From: Pedobacter nototheniae
GTDB taxonomy: Bacteria > Bacteroidota > Bacteroidia > Sphingobacteriales > Sphingobacteriaceae
Assembly: GCF_004335085.1 (NCBI RefSeq)
Contig: NZ_RQRS01000008.1
Span: forward strand, 62,001-126,000
Direction: 5' to 3'
Length of the DNA: 64,000 bases
Below are positions 36,410-45,628 of this stretch, in pieces. Both the position numbers and the translations under genes were made by a program. The notes under the pieces were generated by a model that saw nothing but the letters and a program-made list of their open reading frames with translations, was not told the origin of the DNA and did not search any database. Numbering within the stretch: position 1 is the stretch's first letter; every line of letters begins with the position of its first letter.

Positions 36410-37621
36410 CTAGTGTTCAGCCCACTCAATTTTGCTCAAATCAATTCCTTCTTTAAACATTTCCCAAAGTGGAGAAAGCTCTCTTAAGTGATTAACTGCT
36501 TTTTGAGTAATTTCAATTGCATGATCGATATCTTCATCAGTTGTAAAGCGACCTAATCCATAACGGATAGAAGAGTGTGCTAAATCATCTGATAAACCTA
36601 AGCTTTTTAATACATAAGATGGCTCTAAAGATGCTGATGTACAAGCAGAACCCGAAGATACCGCTAAATCACTCATTGCCATCATTAAACCTTCACCTTC
36701 AACATATTTGAAAGAGATATTTGCTACGTGAGGCAAACGGTGTTGTGTATTACCATTAACATAACTTTCTTCCATTTTGTTTAAAGTAGATTCTAATCTA
36801 TCTCTCAAGGCTGATAAACGAGCAGATTCACTTTCCATTTCTAAACGACAAAGTTCGCAAGCTTTACCTAAACCTACAATACCTGGAACGTTTAATGTAC
36901 CAGAACGCATTCCACGCTCGTGGCCACCGCCATCCATTTGTGCTGTAACTTTAACTCTTGGGTTTTTACGACGAACGTAAAGAACGCCAACACCTTTCGG
37001 ACCGTACATTTTGTGTGCTGAGAAAGCCATTAAATCAATACCGTCAGTATTTACGTTAACAGGAATTTTTCCTACTGCCTGCGTAGCATCAGTCATAAAC
37101 AAAGCACCATGTTTGTGTGCAATGTCTGAAATTTCTTTAATCGGTTGGATTACACCAATTTCGTTATTGCCATACATGATAGAAACCAAAATAGTTTCTG
37201 GAGTCATGGCAGCTTCTAATTCAGCTAAATCTATTAAACCATCTTCTTTAACGCCTAAATAGGTTACTCTTGCGCCGTTTTTTTCAAGGTGCTTACAAGT
37301 ATCTAAAACAGCTTTGTGCTCAGTAACCGCAGTAATAATGTGGTTACCTTTTTCTTTATACATTTCAAAAACACCTTTAATTGCAAGGTTATCTGCTTCT
37401 GTAGCACCAGATGTGAAAATAATTTCTTTTTCAGTACAGCCGATTAATTTGGCTACCTGCTCACGAGCATAATCCACTCCCTCTTCTGCCACCCAGCCAA
37501 AAGCGTGATTACGGCTTGCGGCGTTTCCAAATTTCTCGGTAAAGTAAGGTAGCATTGCTTCCAGCACCCTTGGATCAAGTGGAGTAGTAGCATTATTATC
37601 TAAATATATCGGCTGTTTCAT
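36410..37621 (-). CDS. iscS: Cysteine desulfurase IscS
   Basis: A 403-residue PLP-dependent class V aminotransferase-like enzyme that removes sulfur from cysteine for Fe-S clusters and thiolated tRNA. It starts [20 protein letters not shown]. The PLP Lys is in [13 protein letters not shown] and the reactive Cys in [20 protein letters not shown], the group I loop. The frame runs upstream to a codon at 37672, but that lies in the -33 element, so the ATG at 37621 is used. It leads a unit with iscU and the A-type carrier. Confidence 0.98.
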   Translation of the reverse strand: MKQPIYLDNNATTPLDPRVLEAMLPYFTEKFGNAASRNHAFGWVAEEGVDYAREQVAKLIGCTEKEIIFTSGATEADNLAIKGVFEMYKEKGNHIITAVTEHKAVLDTCKHLEKNGARVTYLGVKEDGLIDLAELEAAMTPETILVSIMYGNNEIGVIQPIKEISDIAHKHGALFMTDATQAVGKIPVNVNTDGIDLMAFSAHKMYGPKGVGVLYVRRKNPRVKVTAQMDGGGHERGMRSGTLNVPGIVGLGKACELCRLEMESESARLSALRDRLESTLNKMEESYVNGNTQHRLPHVANISFKYVEGEGLMMAMSDLAVSSGSACTSASLEPSYVLKSLGLSDDLAHSSIRYGLGRFTTDEDIDHAIEITQKAVNHLRELSPLWEMFKEGIDLSKIEWAEH

Positions 37622-37644
37622 TTCAGTTACTATTATTTGTAGTA

Positions 37645-37672
37645 CAAAGATACAAAAAAAGTTTTCTAACAA
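37645..37672 (-). promoter_or_regulatory. Promoter of iscS-iscU-iscA
   Basis: On the minus strand TTG (37670-37672) is followed after 17 bases by TATCTTTG (37645-37652). It lies 23 bases ahead of the iscS ATG. No IscR-type dyad is obvious here. Confidence 0.65.
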
Positions 37673-37740
37673 TTATAAATAATAGCTATGAGGTTATAGT
37701 TAAAACCTGCATTTTTACATTCAACAAACCTTTTAAAACG

Positions 37741-38148
37741 ATGAACAAGATAGAACATATTGGAATAGCCGTAAAAGACCTTGATAAGGCGGTTTCTATT
37801 TACGAACAATTGTTAAATACTTCTTGCTATAAAACCGAAATGGTGGCATCAGAATATGTAAATACAGCTTTTTTTAAAACTGGTGAAAACAAAGTAGAAT
37901 TGCTTCAGGCTACTTCTGAGGAGAGTGCTATTGCCAAGTTTCTGGAGAAAAAAGGAGAGGGCATTCATCATATTGCCTTTGCCGTTGATGATATTTTAGC
38001 AGAAATGGAACGTTTAAAAGCTAATGGATTTGTTTTGCTCAACGAAGTACCCAAAAAAGGCGCAGATAATAAAATGGTTTGTTTCGTTCATCCTAAAAAT
38101 ACAAACGGTGTGTTAATTGAACTTTGCCAGGAAATAAAATGGACATAA
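37741..38148 (+). CDS. mce: Methylmalonyl-CoA epimerase
   Basis: A 135-residue glyoxalase/VOC-fold enzyme, starting MNKIEHIGIAVKDLDKAVSI. The metal ligands are seen as His in EHIGIAV, His-His in GIHHIAFAVDDI and Glu in GVLIELCQ near the end. It epimerises (2S)/(2R)-methylmalonyl-CoA in propionate or succinate metabolism. The mutase genes are not here. A small unknown gene follows, 34 bases downstream. Confidence 0.93.
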   Translation: MNKIEHIGIAVKDLDKAVSIYEQLLNTSCYKTEMVASEYVNTAFFKTGENKVELLQATSEESAIAKFLEKKGEGIHHIAFAVDDILAEMERLKANGFVLLNEVPKKGADNKMVCFVHPKNTNGVLIELCQEIKWT

Positions 38149-38182
38149 TCTAATAAGAGCTAATAAAAGTATTTTAATAAAA

Positions 38183-38476
38183 ATGAGTAATATTCAATCT
38201 TTAATCAAAATTATAAGTAAAGACTTTGATTTAGAACAAAATTTGTCAGAAAATCAATTGCAGCAAGCAATGGTTGATGCTTTTGCCTATTTGATTGATA
38301 ATGATTTCCCTAAACTGATTCAAATTTTATATAAAGCAGATGTGGATCAGTACAAATTGAAGGAGCTATTGGAGAATACCGAAGGTTTAAGCTCTGCCGA
38401 GGTGATTGCTAACGCGTATATTAATCGCCAGTTGGCTAAAATAGAAACTTGGAAAAAATATAGTAAACCAGCGTAA
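38183..38476 (+). CDS. Small hypothetical protein downstream of mce
   Basis: A 97-residue, all-helical cytosolic protein that I do not recognise. It begins MSNIQSLIKIISKDFDLEQN and contains DFPKLIQILYKADVDQYKLK. Placement 34 bases after mce with a terminator overlapping its stop suggests it is the last gene of that transcript. No catalytic motif is visible. Confidence 0.7.
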   Translation: MSNIQSLIKIISKDFDLEQNLSENQLQQAMVDAFAYLIDNDFPKLIQILYKADVDQYKLKELLENTEGLSSAEVIANAYINRQLAKIETWKKYSKPA

Positions 38477-38505
38477 GCAGTTTCTCAGTTTACGCTGGTT
38501 TTTAT
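38467..38505 (+). terminator. Terminator of mce operon
   Basis: ACCAGCGTAA at 38467-38476 pairs perfectly with 38490-38499, followed by T-rich sequence. The left arm includes the stop codon of the small gene. Confidence 0.8.
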
Positions 38506-38508
38506 TGT

Positions 38509-39216
38509 TTATTTGTCCAATGGAGCCATTCCAAACATCAATACTAACTTATTGTCTTTATAAAAGTTTAGTGTTTGATCGGCAACATCGAATTTAAAGT
38601 TATTGTTCGTTAATAGTTTTACAAATTCCCCTTCAAGTTTATTTTTCTCGTTATCTGGGCAAGCCATCATAGTACTGGCTATGTTTTTAAAAGAAATTTG
38701 ATTTCCGTTTAGTTCAAAAGCACCAAAAATTCGATTGCAACCACCAGATCCACTCATTGAATTTTTATCGTTTTTAAAGGTTAAGTATGCTGTAGAGTTG
38801 TTTTGCGTAACGCCATTCATTTGAATTAGTTTCCAATTATGTTTAGTTACAAAAGTCCAGATATCAGGCTGTTTGATGAAAATTTGCGTTTTGCTAACTA
38901 CCCTTTTTAATTTATATGTGTACGCAGAAGCATCAGCAGGAACATTTTTTCTTTTTGTTCTAATTACATCAATAATATATCTAAAGCCTGGTTTGTAATC
39001 AAAGCCTGTAATCTGACTATAAAAAAACTCCCAGTCTTTACTGTTTTTATACTTTACTTGATAACACGTTTGTGGAGCAACGCCGGTACAGTTGGCTAAA
39101 TCCTCTTTTATTGTTAACCGGATGGTATCTGCTTTTGCAGCAATTGATATGGTTAAAAATCCAACTATCAAAAAGCCTAATTTGTACATTGATTTTAAAT
39201 TTAATAATGATTTCAT
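38509..39216 (-). CDS. Exported DUF4377/META domain protein
   Basis: A 235-residue exported protein. Residues 1-29 include a signal segment ending SIAAKA. Next comes a DUF4377-like domain (SKDWEFFYSQITGFDYKPGF and the following strands), then a META domain (HslJ type): WKLIQMNGVTQNNSTAYLTF, MSGSGGCNRIFGAFEL and ASTMMACPDNEKNKLEGEF, with its conserved Cys pair (GGCN and MACP). HslJ relatives have been linked to antibiotic resistance and heat shock, but the biochemical role is unknown. It is divergent from rpmE2. Confidence 0.85.
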   Translation of the reverse strand: MKSLLNLKSMYKLGFLIVGFLTISIAAKADTIRLTIKEDLANCTGVAPQTCYQVKYKNSKDWEFFYSQITGFDYKPGFRYIIDVIRTKRKNVPADASAYTYKLKRVVSKTQIFIKQPDIWTFVTKHNWKLIQMNGVTQNNSTAYLTFKNDKNSMSGSGGCNRIFGAFELNGNQISFKNIASTMMACPDNEKNKLEGEFVKLLTNNNFKFDVADQTLNFYKDNKLVLMFGMAPLDK

Positions 39217-39322
39217 TTTCTTTGTGTTTTAATAAAGATGCCTAACGGATCGTTTTTCCATAACATAATCTATGCCCGATGCGCCCGTGTAGTAAATATT
39301 TTTTATTAAAAGTTGTTGATAC

Positions 39323-39354
39323 TTGATTTTTATAAAATATTTCAATACATTTGC
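39323..39354 (+). promoter_or_regulatory. Promoter of rpmE2
   Basis: TTG at 39323-39325 is followed after 20 bases by TACATTTGC at 39346-39354, matching the rpmH promoter layout exactly. The leader to the rpmE2 ATG at 39468 is about 108 bases, long for this window, so a structured leader or autoregulatory site is possible. Confidence 0.7.
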
Positions 39355-39467
39355 ATCCTCTAAAATAGAGGTAGAAAGATTAATAGGAAATGTCATAAGC
39401 ATTGTTGCCAGCAAATTGCAAGAATGTTCTTGATGCTTTCACATAAATAACTAAAATAATATTTCAA

Positions 39468-39716
39468 ATGAAAAAAGATTTGCACCCAACAAGCTACAGA
39501 CCAGTTGTTTTCAAAGATATGTCTAACGAATATGCTTTTTTAACAAAATCTTGTGTAGAAACTAAAGAAACTATCAAATGGGAAGATGGTAACGAGTATC
39601 CTCTTTATAAATTAGAGATCTCTCACATGTCTCACCCTTTTTATACTGGTAAAATGAAATTGGTTGATACTGCAGGACGTATCGATAAATTCAAAAACCG
39701 TTACGCTAAGAAATAA
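39468..39716 (+). CDS. rpmE2: 50S ribosomal protein L31 type B
   Basis: An 82-residue L31 of the Cys-lacking (zinc-independent) type. It starts [20 protein letters not shown] and ends [14 protein letters not shown]; the zinc-binding Cys of type A L31 are absent. Its own promoter and terminator flank it, so it is a single-gene unit. Confidence 0.97.
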   Translation: MKKDLHPTSYRPVVFKDMSNEYAFLTKSCVETKETIKWEDGNEYPLYKLEISHMSHPFYTGKMKLVDTAGRIDKFKNRYAKK

Positions 39717-39741
39717 TTTTAGCTACAAAAAGCATTTTTTG

Positions 39742-39776
39742 AAGTCCCTTTGCCAAAAGCATCGGGACTTTTTTTA
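39742..39776 (+). terminator. Terminator of rpmE2
   Basis: AAGTCCC at 39742-39748 pairs with GGGACTT at 39764-39770 and is followed by a long T run. It precedes the ATG of the next gene by 13 bases. Confidence 0.75.
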
Positions 39777-39788
39777 TTTTTGTGGCTT

Positions 39789-40964
39789 ATGACAATCAAT
39801 CTGTTTGATGATTCCAGTTGGGAATCATTACGTCCACTTACTTTTACCAGACCGGTAGCCGATTTACGAATCGGTATTTTAACCATAGCCGAGAAGTGGA
39901 GCAAATATTTAACTGCCAGTTTTGGCTTTGTTACCCAAGATTATCTTACCACAAAATATCCATCGGCAACCTCACCTGATTTTTTTATTAATGGTTCTGT
40001 TTGTCCTGATGAAGGCTTACTGGAAGCTATAACTGGATTGAAAAGTGGAGAAGCTTTAGTGCAGAAAGATTTGGTTTTGGCATATAAAACAGATTCTTCA
40101 ACGGAGCATAGTTTAAACCTTGCAAAATCCCTAAAACAGATAGAATATAAATCTAAATTTGTTCGTATCGTTTATCCTGATAATATTTTTAGTTTTAATG
40201 GTGAAGAGTTGAAAAAAGACTTCGCTTTGCTTACTAAAGGGCGTATTTCAGCTAAATTGAGCGAAACTAATACCTTTTTGGGTGACGATATTTTTGTTGA
40301 GGAAGGTGTTGAAGCAGAATGCTCCATTTTTAATAGTAAGCAAGGACCAATTTATTTAGGTAAAAATAGTCAGGTTTGGGAGGGAAGCATTATTAGAGGT
40401 TCGTTTGCACTTTGCGAAGGTTCTTCTGTGAAAATGGGAGGGAAAATCTATCCAAATACAACTATCGGTCCTTTTAGTCGCGTGGGTGGCGAAATTAATA
40501 ATGCTGTAATCTGGGGATATTCCTCAAAAGGACATGAAGGTTATTTAGGTAATGCCGTATTAGGTCAATGGTGTAATATTGGCGCTGATAGTAATAATTC
40601 TAACCTTAAAAATAACTATGCAGAAGTTAAGCTGTGGGATTACGAGGAACAAAGTTTCCGTAAAACAGGATTACAATTTTGTGGGTTAATTATGGCGGAT
40701 CATGCTAAATGTGGCATTAATACCATGTTTAATACTGGAACTGTTGCCGGAGTAAGTGCTAATGTTTTTGGTGCAGGATTTCCTCGTAACTTTATTCCTG
40801 ATTTTGCCTGGGGCGGGGCGCATGGATTTGATGTATATAGCCTCGATAAAATGTTCGAAACGGCAGAGAAAGTTTATGAAAGGCGTAATTTGCAATTCGA
40901 CAAAATAGAAAGAGATATTTTAAATAAAGTATTTGAAATGACAGCAATATACCGTCATTTTTAG
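39789..40964 (+). CDS. GlmU-like putative sugar nucleotidyltransferase/acetyltransferase
   Basis: A 391-residue protein. Residues 1-190 resemble a divergent nucleotidyltransferase domain (SLRPLTFTRPVADLRIGILT), and the C-terminal part is a left-handed beta-helix of hexapeptide repeats (VKMGGKIYPNTTIGPFSRVG, NAVLGQWCNIGADSNNSNL, CGINTMFNTGTVAGVSANVF). This matches the GlmU-family proteins of Bacteroidota whose substrate has not been defined. The N-terminal domain lacks the classical GlmU LAAGxGTRM loop. The frame could begin earlier, but the ATG at 39789 gives the normal start after the rpmE2 terminator. Confidence 0.85.
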   Translation: MTINLFDDSSWESLRPLTFTRPVADLRIGILTIAEKWSKYLTASFGFVTQDYLTTKYPSATSPDFFINGSVCPDEGLLEAITGLKSGEALVQKDLVLAYKTDSSTEHSLNLAKSLKQIEYKSKFVRIVYPDNIFSFNGEELKKDFALLTKGRISAKLSETNTFLGDDIFVEEGVEAECSIFNSKQGPIYLGKNSQVWEGSIIRGSFALCEGSSVKMGGKIYPNTTIGPFSRVGGEINNAVIWGYSSKGHEGYLGNAVLGQWCNIGADSNNSNLKNNYAEVKLWDYEEQSFRKTGLQFCGLIMADHAKCGINTMFNTGTVAGVSANVFGAGFPRNFIPDFAWGGAHGFDVYSLDKMFETAEKVYERRNLQFDKIERDILNKVFEMTAIYRHF

Positions 40965-41010
40965 TTTAAATAGTAATTAAAGATTAAATAAGTAACCATA
41001 AATCATAATC

Positions 41011-41772
41011 ATGAGAAAAAAAATAGTAGCCGGTAACTGGAAAATGAATTTAGATTATAACGAAGGTATTTCGTTATTCAGTGAAATTGTAAATATGGTT
41101 AAAGATGAACGCAAAGGCGATCAATTGGCTATTATTTGCTCACCATTTATACATTTAAACAGTTTAGTGAAATTGGGTGGTAACGATGTTAAAATTGGTG
41201 CACAAAATATTCATGATAAGGAAAGTGGTGCTTACACTGGCGAAATTTCTGCTAAAATGGTAAAATCAGTTGGTGCTGAATATGTAATTTTAGGTCACTC
41301 AGAGCGTAGACAATATTTTGCAGAAAGTAATGAATTGCTTGCAGAGAAAACGAAAATAGCTTTGGCACACGGTTTAACGCCAATTTTTTGTATTGGCGAA
41401 ACTTTAGATGAACGTAACAACGGTAGTTACTACGAAGTGCTTAAAAAACAACTTGTTGAAGGTGTTTTTAGCTTAAGTGATGCAGATTTTTCTAAAATTG
41501 TAATTGCTTACGAGCCTGTTTGGGCAATTGGAACTGGTTTAACAGCTTCACCAGAGCAAGCACAAGATATTCACGCTTTTATCCGTTCGGAAATTGAAGC
41601 CAACTATGGTTTCAATATTGCAGATGATACCACTATTTTATACGGCGGAAGCTGTAATCCTGGAAATGCTGCAAGCTTATTTGCGCAAAAAGATATTGAT
41701 GGTGGTTTAATTGGTGGTGCATCATTAAAATCACGTGATTTTACAGACATTATTAAAGCTTTTAACAGCTAA
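41011..41772 (+). CDS. tpiA: Triosephosphate isomerase
   Basis: A 253-residue TIM barrel of glycolysis. It starts [20 protein letters not shown] (Lys in NWKMN), with the catalytic His in [14 protein letters not shown], the catalytic Glu in [12 protein letters not shown] and the phosphate-binding YGGSCNPGN. The gene overlaps prmA by one base (TAATG), so the two are co-translated. Confidence 0.98.
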   Translation: MRKKIVAGNWKMNLDYNEGISLFSEIVNMVKDERKGDQLAIICSPFIHLNSLVKLGGNDVKIGAQNIHDKESGAYTGEISAKMVKSVGAEYVILGHSERRQYFAESNELLAEKTKIALAHGLTPIFCIGETLDERNNGSYYEVLKKQLVEGVFSLSDADFSKIVIAYEPVWAIGTGLTASPEQAQDIHAFIRSEIEANYGFNIADDTTILYGGSCNPGNAASLFAQKDIDGGLIGGASLKSRDFTDIIKAFNS

Positions 41773-42611
41773 TGCAATATATTAAAGCAATATTTACTTT
41801 CGATAATATTGAAGAATATCAGCAAGATTTGCTTATTGCAGATCTTGCTGATTTAGGTTTTGATACTTTCGAAGACAGCGATAATGGCTTTACGGCCTTT
41901 GTAATTAAGGATAATTTTGAAGAAGCTGCGTTAAAAGATGTTTTATCCGGTTATGCGGAAGATTTTAAGACAGAATATAAATTAGAAAACGTAGCCGATG
42001 AAAACTGGAATGCCGAATGGGAAAAAAACTTTAGTCCATTAATTATTGATGATGTGTGTTATGTAAGGGCAACTTTTCATGAACCACAAACATCGTATCC
42101 TTACGAGATTGTAATTGATCCTAAAATGTCCTTCGGTACAGGTCATCATCAAACCACAACCATGATGATGCAGTACATTCTTTCTGCTGATATTAAAAAT
42201 AGAGTTATCCTTGATATGGGCTGCGGAACGGCGATACTAGCTATTCTTGCAGCTAAATTAGGTGCTAAAAGTTTGGTTGCTATTGATTATGATGAAGTTT
42301 GCTATGATAGTACTTTAGAAAATGCAGCACTAAATCATATTGATAATTTAACAGCGCTTTGCGGAAGTAAAGAGGTGATTCCGAATGAACTTTTCGATGT
42401 TATTTTTGCAAATATTAACCGCAATATCCTTTTAGATCAGATTCATCGTTATGCAGAAGTTCTAAAATCTGAAGGGAAAATTTTCTTTAGCGGATTTTAT
42501 CTTGAACCAGATTTACAAATGATTAAAGATGAATGTGCTAAATTTAATATTGAATACATCGATCATAAACAAAATGGAGATTGGATAGCCGCTCAGTTTG
42601 AGAAGAAATAA
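41772..42611 (+). CDS. prmA: Ribosomal protein L11 methyltransferase
   Basis: A 279-residue SAM-dependent enzyme that trimethylates ribosomal protein L11. The N-terminal substrate domain leads to YEIVIDPKMSFGTGHHQTT, then the SAM motif ILDMGCGTAILAILAAKLGA and the post-motif FANINRNILLDQI. It starts at the last base of the tpiA stop, a conserved coupling in many Bacteroidota. Confidence 0.96.
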   Translation: MQYIKAIFTFDNIEEYQQDLLIADLADLGFDTFEDSDNGFTAFVIKDNFEEAALKDVLSGYAEDFKTEYKLENVADENWNAEWEKNFSPLIIDDVCYVRATFHEPQTSYPYEIVIDPKMSFGTGHHQTTTMMMQYILSADIKNRVILDMGCGTAILAILAAKLGAKSLVAIDYDEVCYDSTLENAALNHIDNLTALCGSKEVIPNELFDVIFANINRNILLDQIHRYAEVLKSEGKIFFSGFYLEPDLQMIKDECAKFNIEYIDHKQNGDWIAAQFEKK

Positions 42612-42631
42612 TGATTGAATTTTGAATGACT

Positions 42632-42686
42632 GAATGATTGAGTTTTGAAGCTACATCCATTCTCTCCTTCAAACCTTCTCTCATTC
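42632..42686. repeat. Imperfect hairpin between prmA and mpl
   Basis: GAATGATTGAGTTTTGAAG (42632-42650) pairs imperfectly with the reverse complement of 42667-42686. Just upstream the word TGAATGA/TGAATGATTGA recurs. It could act as a weak terminator or be a remnant of a dispersed repeat. Confidence 0.4.
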
Positions 42687-42700
42687 AATAATTAATTTAT

Positions 42701-44053
42701 ATGAGTGTACATTTTATTGCAATTGCCGGTAGTGCGATGCACAATTTAGCTATTGCCTTACATAAAAAAGGATTTCAGGTTACAGGTTCTGACGATGTAA
42801 TTTTTGAACCAGCAAAATCCAGATTGGATAAATACGGTATTCTTCCTGCTGAGCTTGGCTGGAACGAAAGCAGAATTACAACAGATATTGATGTTATTAT
42901 TTTGGGTATGCATGCCCGAATTGATAATCCTGAGTTATTAAAAGCACAAGAACTGGGCTTAAAAATTTATTCTTATCCTGAATATATTTATGAGCAAAGT
43001 AAAGATAAACTTCGCGTAGTAATAGGCGGTAGTCATGGTAAAACGACTATTACCAGCATGATTTTACATGTATTGAATTTTTATAGCCGAGATTTTGATT
43101 ATTTAGTAGGTGCCCAGCTTGCGGGTTTCGAAACCATGGTTAAAGTAACAAACGAAGCACCAGTAATGATTATTGAGGGCGATGAATATTTAGCTTCGCC
43201 GATAGATAGAAGACCGAAATTTCATTTATATAAAGCTAATGTTGCTGTAATTAGTGGCATTGCCTGGGATCATATCAATGTTTTTCCAACTTATGCAGAT
43301 TATACCAGTCAGTTTGATCAATTTATTAATACAATTGAGCCAAATGGGAAATTAATTTATTGCCAAGCAGACGCTGATTTAAATGAAATTGTAACGAAAT
43401 CAGAAGCGCAAGTTGAAAAAATTGGTTACGCCATTCCAGAGCATGAAATTAAAAATGGAATAACCTATTTACTTCCAGACCATACTTCATTGAAAATTTT
43501 TGGCGATCATAATCTTATGAATTTAAATGCGGCTAAATTAGTTTGTGCTCAGCTTAATATTTCTGGAGTTGAATTTAATGAAGCCATTTCTTCATTTACT
43601 GGCGCAGCTAAACGTTTAGAGGTAATTTCTGCGGATGAATTTACTAATGTTTACAAAGATTTCGCACATTCTCCATCAAAGCTTAAAGCCACAATAGAAG
43701 CTGTAAAATCACAATTTACAGATCGTAAGTTGATTGCCTGTATTGAGTTGCATACTTTTAGTAGTTTAAATAAAGATTTTTTACAAGAGTATGCCGGAAG
43801 CATGGATATGGCTGATGAGGCGATCGTATTTATAGATTTGAAAAGCTTTGAGCAGAAAAGAATGGAGCCTTTTACCGAAGATGACGTGCAAAAAGCATTC
43901 TCAAATCCAAATTTGAAATTCTTTAATGATGCATCAAAACTTAAGGCTTATTTATTAGCTATAAATTATAAAAATGCTAATTTATTGATGATGAGCTCTG
44001 GTAATTATGCCGGCTTTGATTTGCCAGAATTAGCTGCAGAATTAAAAAGATAA
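42701..44053 (+). CDS. mpl: UDP-N-acetylmuramate:L-alanyl-gamma-D-glutamyl-meso-diaminopimelate ligase (Mpl-like)
   Basis: A 450-residue Mur-type ligase. It begins MSVHFIAIAGSAMHNLAIAL with the Rossmann-like N domain, then the ATP-binding GGSHGKTTITSMIL, the IEGDEY strand and the C domain segment DFAHSPSKLKATIEAVK. Mpl reuses tripeptide from old cell wall. The spread of motifs matches Mpl rather than MurC, as expected from the short C domain. Confidence 0.92.
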   Translation: MSVHFIAIAGSAMHNLAIALHKKGFQVTGSDDVIFEPAKSRLDKYGILPAELGWNESRITTDIDVIILGMHARIDNPELLKAQELGLKIYSYPEYIYEQSKDKLRVVIGGSHGKTTITSMILHVLNFYSRDFDYLVGAQLAGFETMVKVTNEAPVMIIEGDEYLASPIDRRPKFHLYKANVAVISGIAWDHINVFPTYADYTSQFDQFINTIEPNGKLIYCQADADLNEIVTKSEAQVEKIGYAIPEHEIKNGITYLLPDHTSLKIFGDHNLMNLNAAKLVCAQLNISGVEFNEAISSFTGAAKRLEVISADEFTNVYKDFAHSPSKLKATIEAVKSQFTDRKLIACIELHTFSSLNKDFLQEYAGSMDMADEAIVFIDLKSFEQKRMEPFTEDDVQKAFSNPNLKFFNDASKLKAYLLAINYKNANLLMMSSGNYAGFDLPELAAELKR

Positions 44054-44067
44054 TCTGAAGTTTTAAA

Positions 44068-44391
44068 ATGAATAGCATTGGAGAAAATATTAAGCAAAGC
44101 AGAATTGCACTTGGATTAAGCCAGGCTGATGCTGCAAAACAGCTTAATATTTCTACACCAGGTTTTTGTAAAATCGAAACCGGTCAAACCGATTTAAATG
44201 TTTCCAGATTACTTCAAATTTCTAAAACATTTAAGGTTTCCGTTGGAGAATTGCTTTCTGGTAAACAGGAAGAATCAGATTCATTTTCAGAAGAAATTAG
44301 TGCTTTAAAAGCGGCACTTCTTGCAAAAGAAGAAGAGATCAATAAACTCAGAAAAAAGGTTATTGATCTCTATGATAAATTAGGGATTTAA
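44068..44391 (+). CDS. XRE-family helix-turn-helix protein with coiled-coil tail
   Basis: A 107-residue regulator. Residues 1-65 form the XRE helix-turn-helix (IGENIKQSRIALGLSQADAA, followed by STPGFCKIETGQTDLNVSRL), and the C-terminal 40 residues form a coiled-coil (EEISALKAALLAKEEEINKL) that probably drives oligomerisation. It lies 14 bases after mpl, so the two may be co-transcribed. No toxin partner is present, so antitoxin function is not supported. Confidence 0.88.
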   Translation: MNSIGENIKQSRIALGLSQADAAKQLNISTPGFCKIETGQTDLNVSRLLQISKTFKVSVGELLSGKQEESDSFSEEISALKAALLAKEEEINKLRKKVIDLYDKLGI

Positions 44392-44440
44392 ATTTTTCGT
44401 TATCCTAAATATAAGTCATGATTTTCTATTCGAAATGGGT

Positions 44441-45559
44441 TTAAAAAACCTTTCTCATGGTTAAATGTTTTTTGCCAAATGTTGCACCAGTTGCTTTATG
44501 GATGGCAATCATTTGCTCATTAAAATCACCAACCCAGCTTAATTCAAGCTCTTTATATTGATTTTTAGGCAGTACATATTCTCCTAATTGGATAAACAAA
44601 ACAGATTCTAAACCATGTTTCTGAAATTTTGGTTTAGTACCCATAACAATTGCCCGCATTCTGGTTACGCCAACCCAGCGTCTGTAAGCAAATTTTAACT
44701 TTTCTACAAGACCGAGCTTACCATTAAAACCTTTAATCATTTGATTGGCATCAGGAATAAGGACCACAAATGAAGCTGGTTCGCCATTAAAATAGGCAAA
44801 TTGAATTAAATGTTCATCCATAATAGGCTCCATGCTTTTAAAGCTTTCTTGCAATGTTTCCTTTTTTATAGGAACGAAATTTTCAAAATCTTGCCAGCCA
44901 TCATTATATATTTCCATTAGATCGGAAATATACTTGTCAGCATTTTTCTTGTTAAAATATTCAAAAGTATAACCTGGTTTTTTTCTTACCCAATTGGCAA
45001 TTTTTGTAAAACGCTCCGGAAAAGGAATCGTTAGATTAATGTGATTGGTAAGCTGTTCATATTCTGTTTTAAAGCCATAATTTTCGAATAGATTTCGGTA
45101 ATAAGGAAAATTATAGTTCATTCCGAAAGATGGCGGTGTAAAACCTTCTACCAGCAAACCCCAAAAGCTATCATTCTCTCCAAAGTTAATTGGGCCATCC
45201 ATAGCTTTCATTCCGTTTTCTATTAACCAAGCTTTTGCTGTATCAAAAAGTAGGGTAGAAGCCTTTAAATCATTTATACATTCAAAAAAACCAATACCAC
45301 CAGTTGGCTGCTCATAGTTAAAAGCCTTTTTCTCGTTAATAAATGCAGCAATTCGCCCAATTAAGTTTCCTGAATCGTCCTTTAAAACCCATCTGGTACA
45401 TTTGCCGTATTTAAAAAACGGATTTTTATCTGGGTTAAAAACGTTTTCAATTTCAGAATCCAAAGGACAAATCCAGTTCTTATCGTTTTTATAAAGTATT
45501 TTGGCAGTATTTAGAAAGTCTTTTTTTAAAGAAGGGGAAGTTACAGATATAATTTGCAT
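44441..45559 (-). CDS. GNAT-like N-acetyltransferase family protein
   Basis: A 372-residue protein with an N-acetyltransferase-like fold, beginning MQIISVTSPSLKKDFLNTAK. Indicators are NLIGRIAAFINEKKAFNYEQ, GGIGFFECINDLKASTLLFD, a central MDGPINFGENDSFWGLLVEG and a C-terminal QKHGLESVLFIQLGEYVLPK. It belongs to a Bacteroidota family whose substrate is unknown. It is convergent with the XRE gene. Confidence 0.75.
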   Translation of the reverse strand: MQIISVTSPSLKKDFLNTAKILYKNDKNWICPLDSEIENVFNPDKNPFFKYGKCTRWVLKDDSGNLIGRIAAFINEKKAFNYEQPTGGIGFFECINDLKASTLLFDTAKAWLIENGMKAMDGPINFGENDSFWGLLVEGFTPPSFGMNYNFPYYRNLFENYGFKTEYEQLTNHINLTIPFPERFTKIANWVRKKPGYTFEYFNKKNADKYISDLMEIYNDGWQDFENFVPIKKETLQESFKSMEPIMDEHLIQFAYFNGEPASFVVLIPDANQMIKGFNGKLGLVEKLKFAYRRWVGVTRMRAIVMGTKPKFQKHGLESVLFIQLGEYVLPKNQYKELELSWVGDFNEQMIAIHKATGATFGKKHLTMRKVF

Positions 45560-45577
45560 GGGCAGATTTAAAAAATA

Positions 45578-45608
45578 AAAAGCATCCTGCCTTTTGGCGG
45601 ATGCTTTT
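45578..45608 (-). terminator. Terminator downstream of acidic mini-protein gene
   Basis: AAAAGCATCC at 45578-45587 pairs with 45599-45608; an inner GCC/GGC pair lengthens the stem. It lies 20 bases past the mini-protein stop on the minus strand. Confidence 0.75.
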
Positions 45609-45628
45609 CAAATATATATTTTTAAATA

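Noticed and set aside
39229-39414. 61-codon minus-strand frame between the META gene and rpmE2
   Set aside because: It overlaps the rpmE2 promoter and has no conserved-looking sequence.
44068-44391. XRE protein as antitoxin
   Set aside because: No toxin-like gene neighbours it; it follows mpl closely and has a coiled-coil tail, so a plain regulator is more likely.
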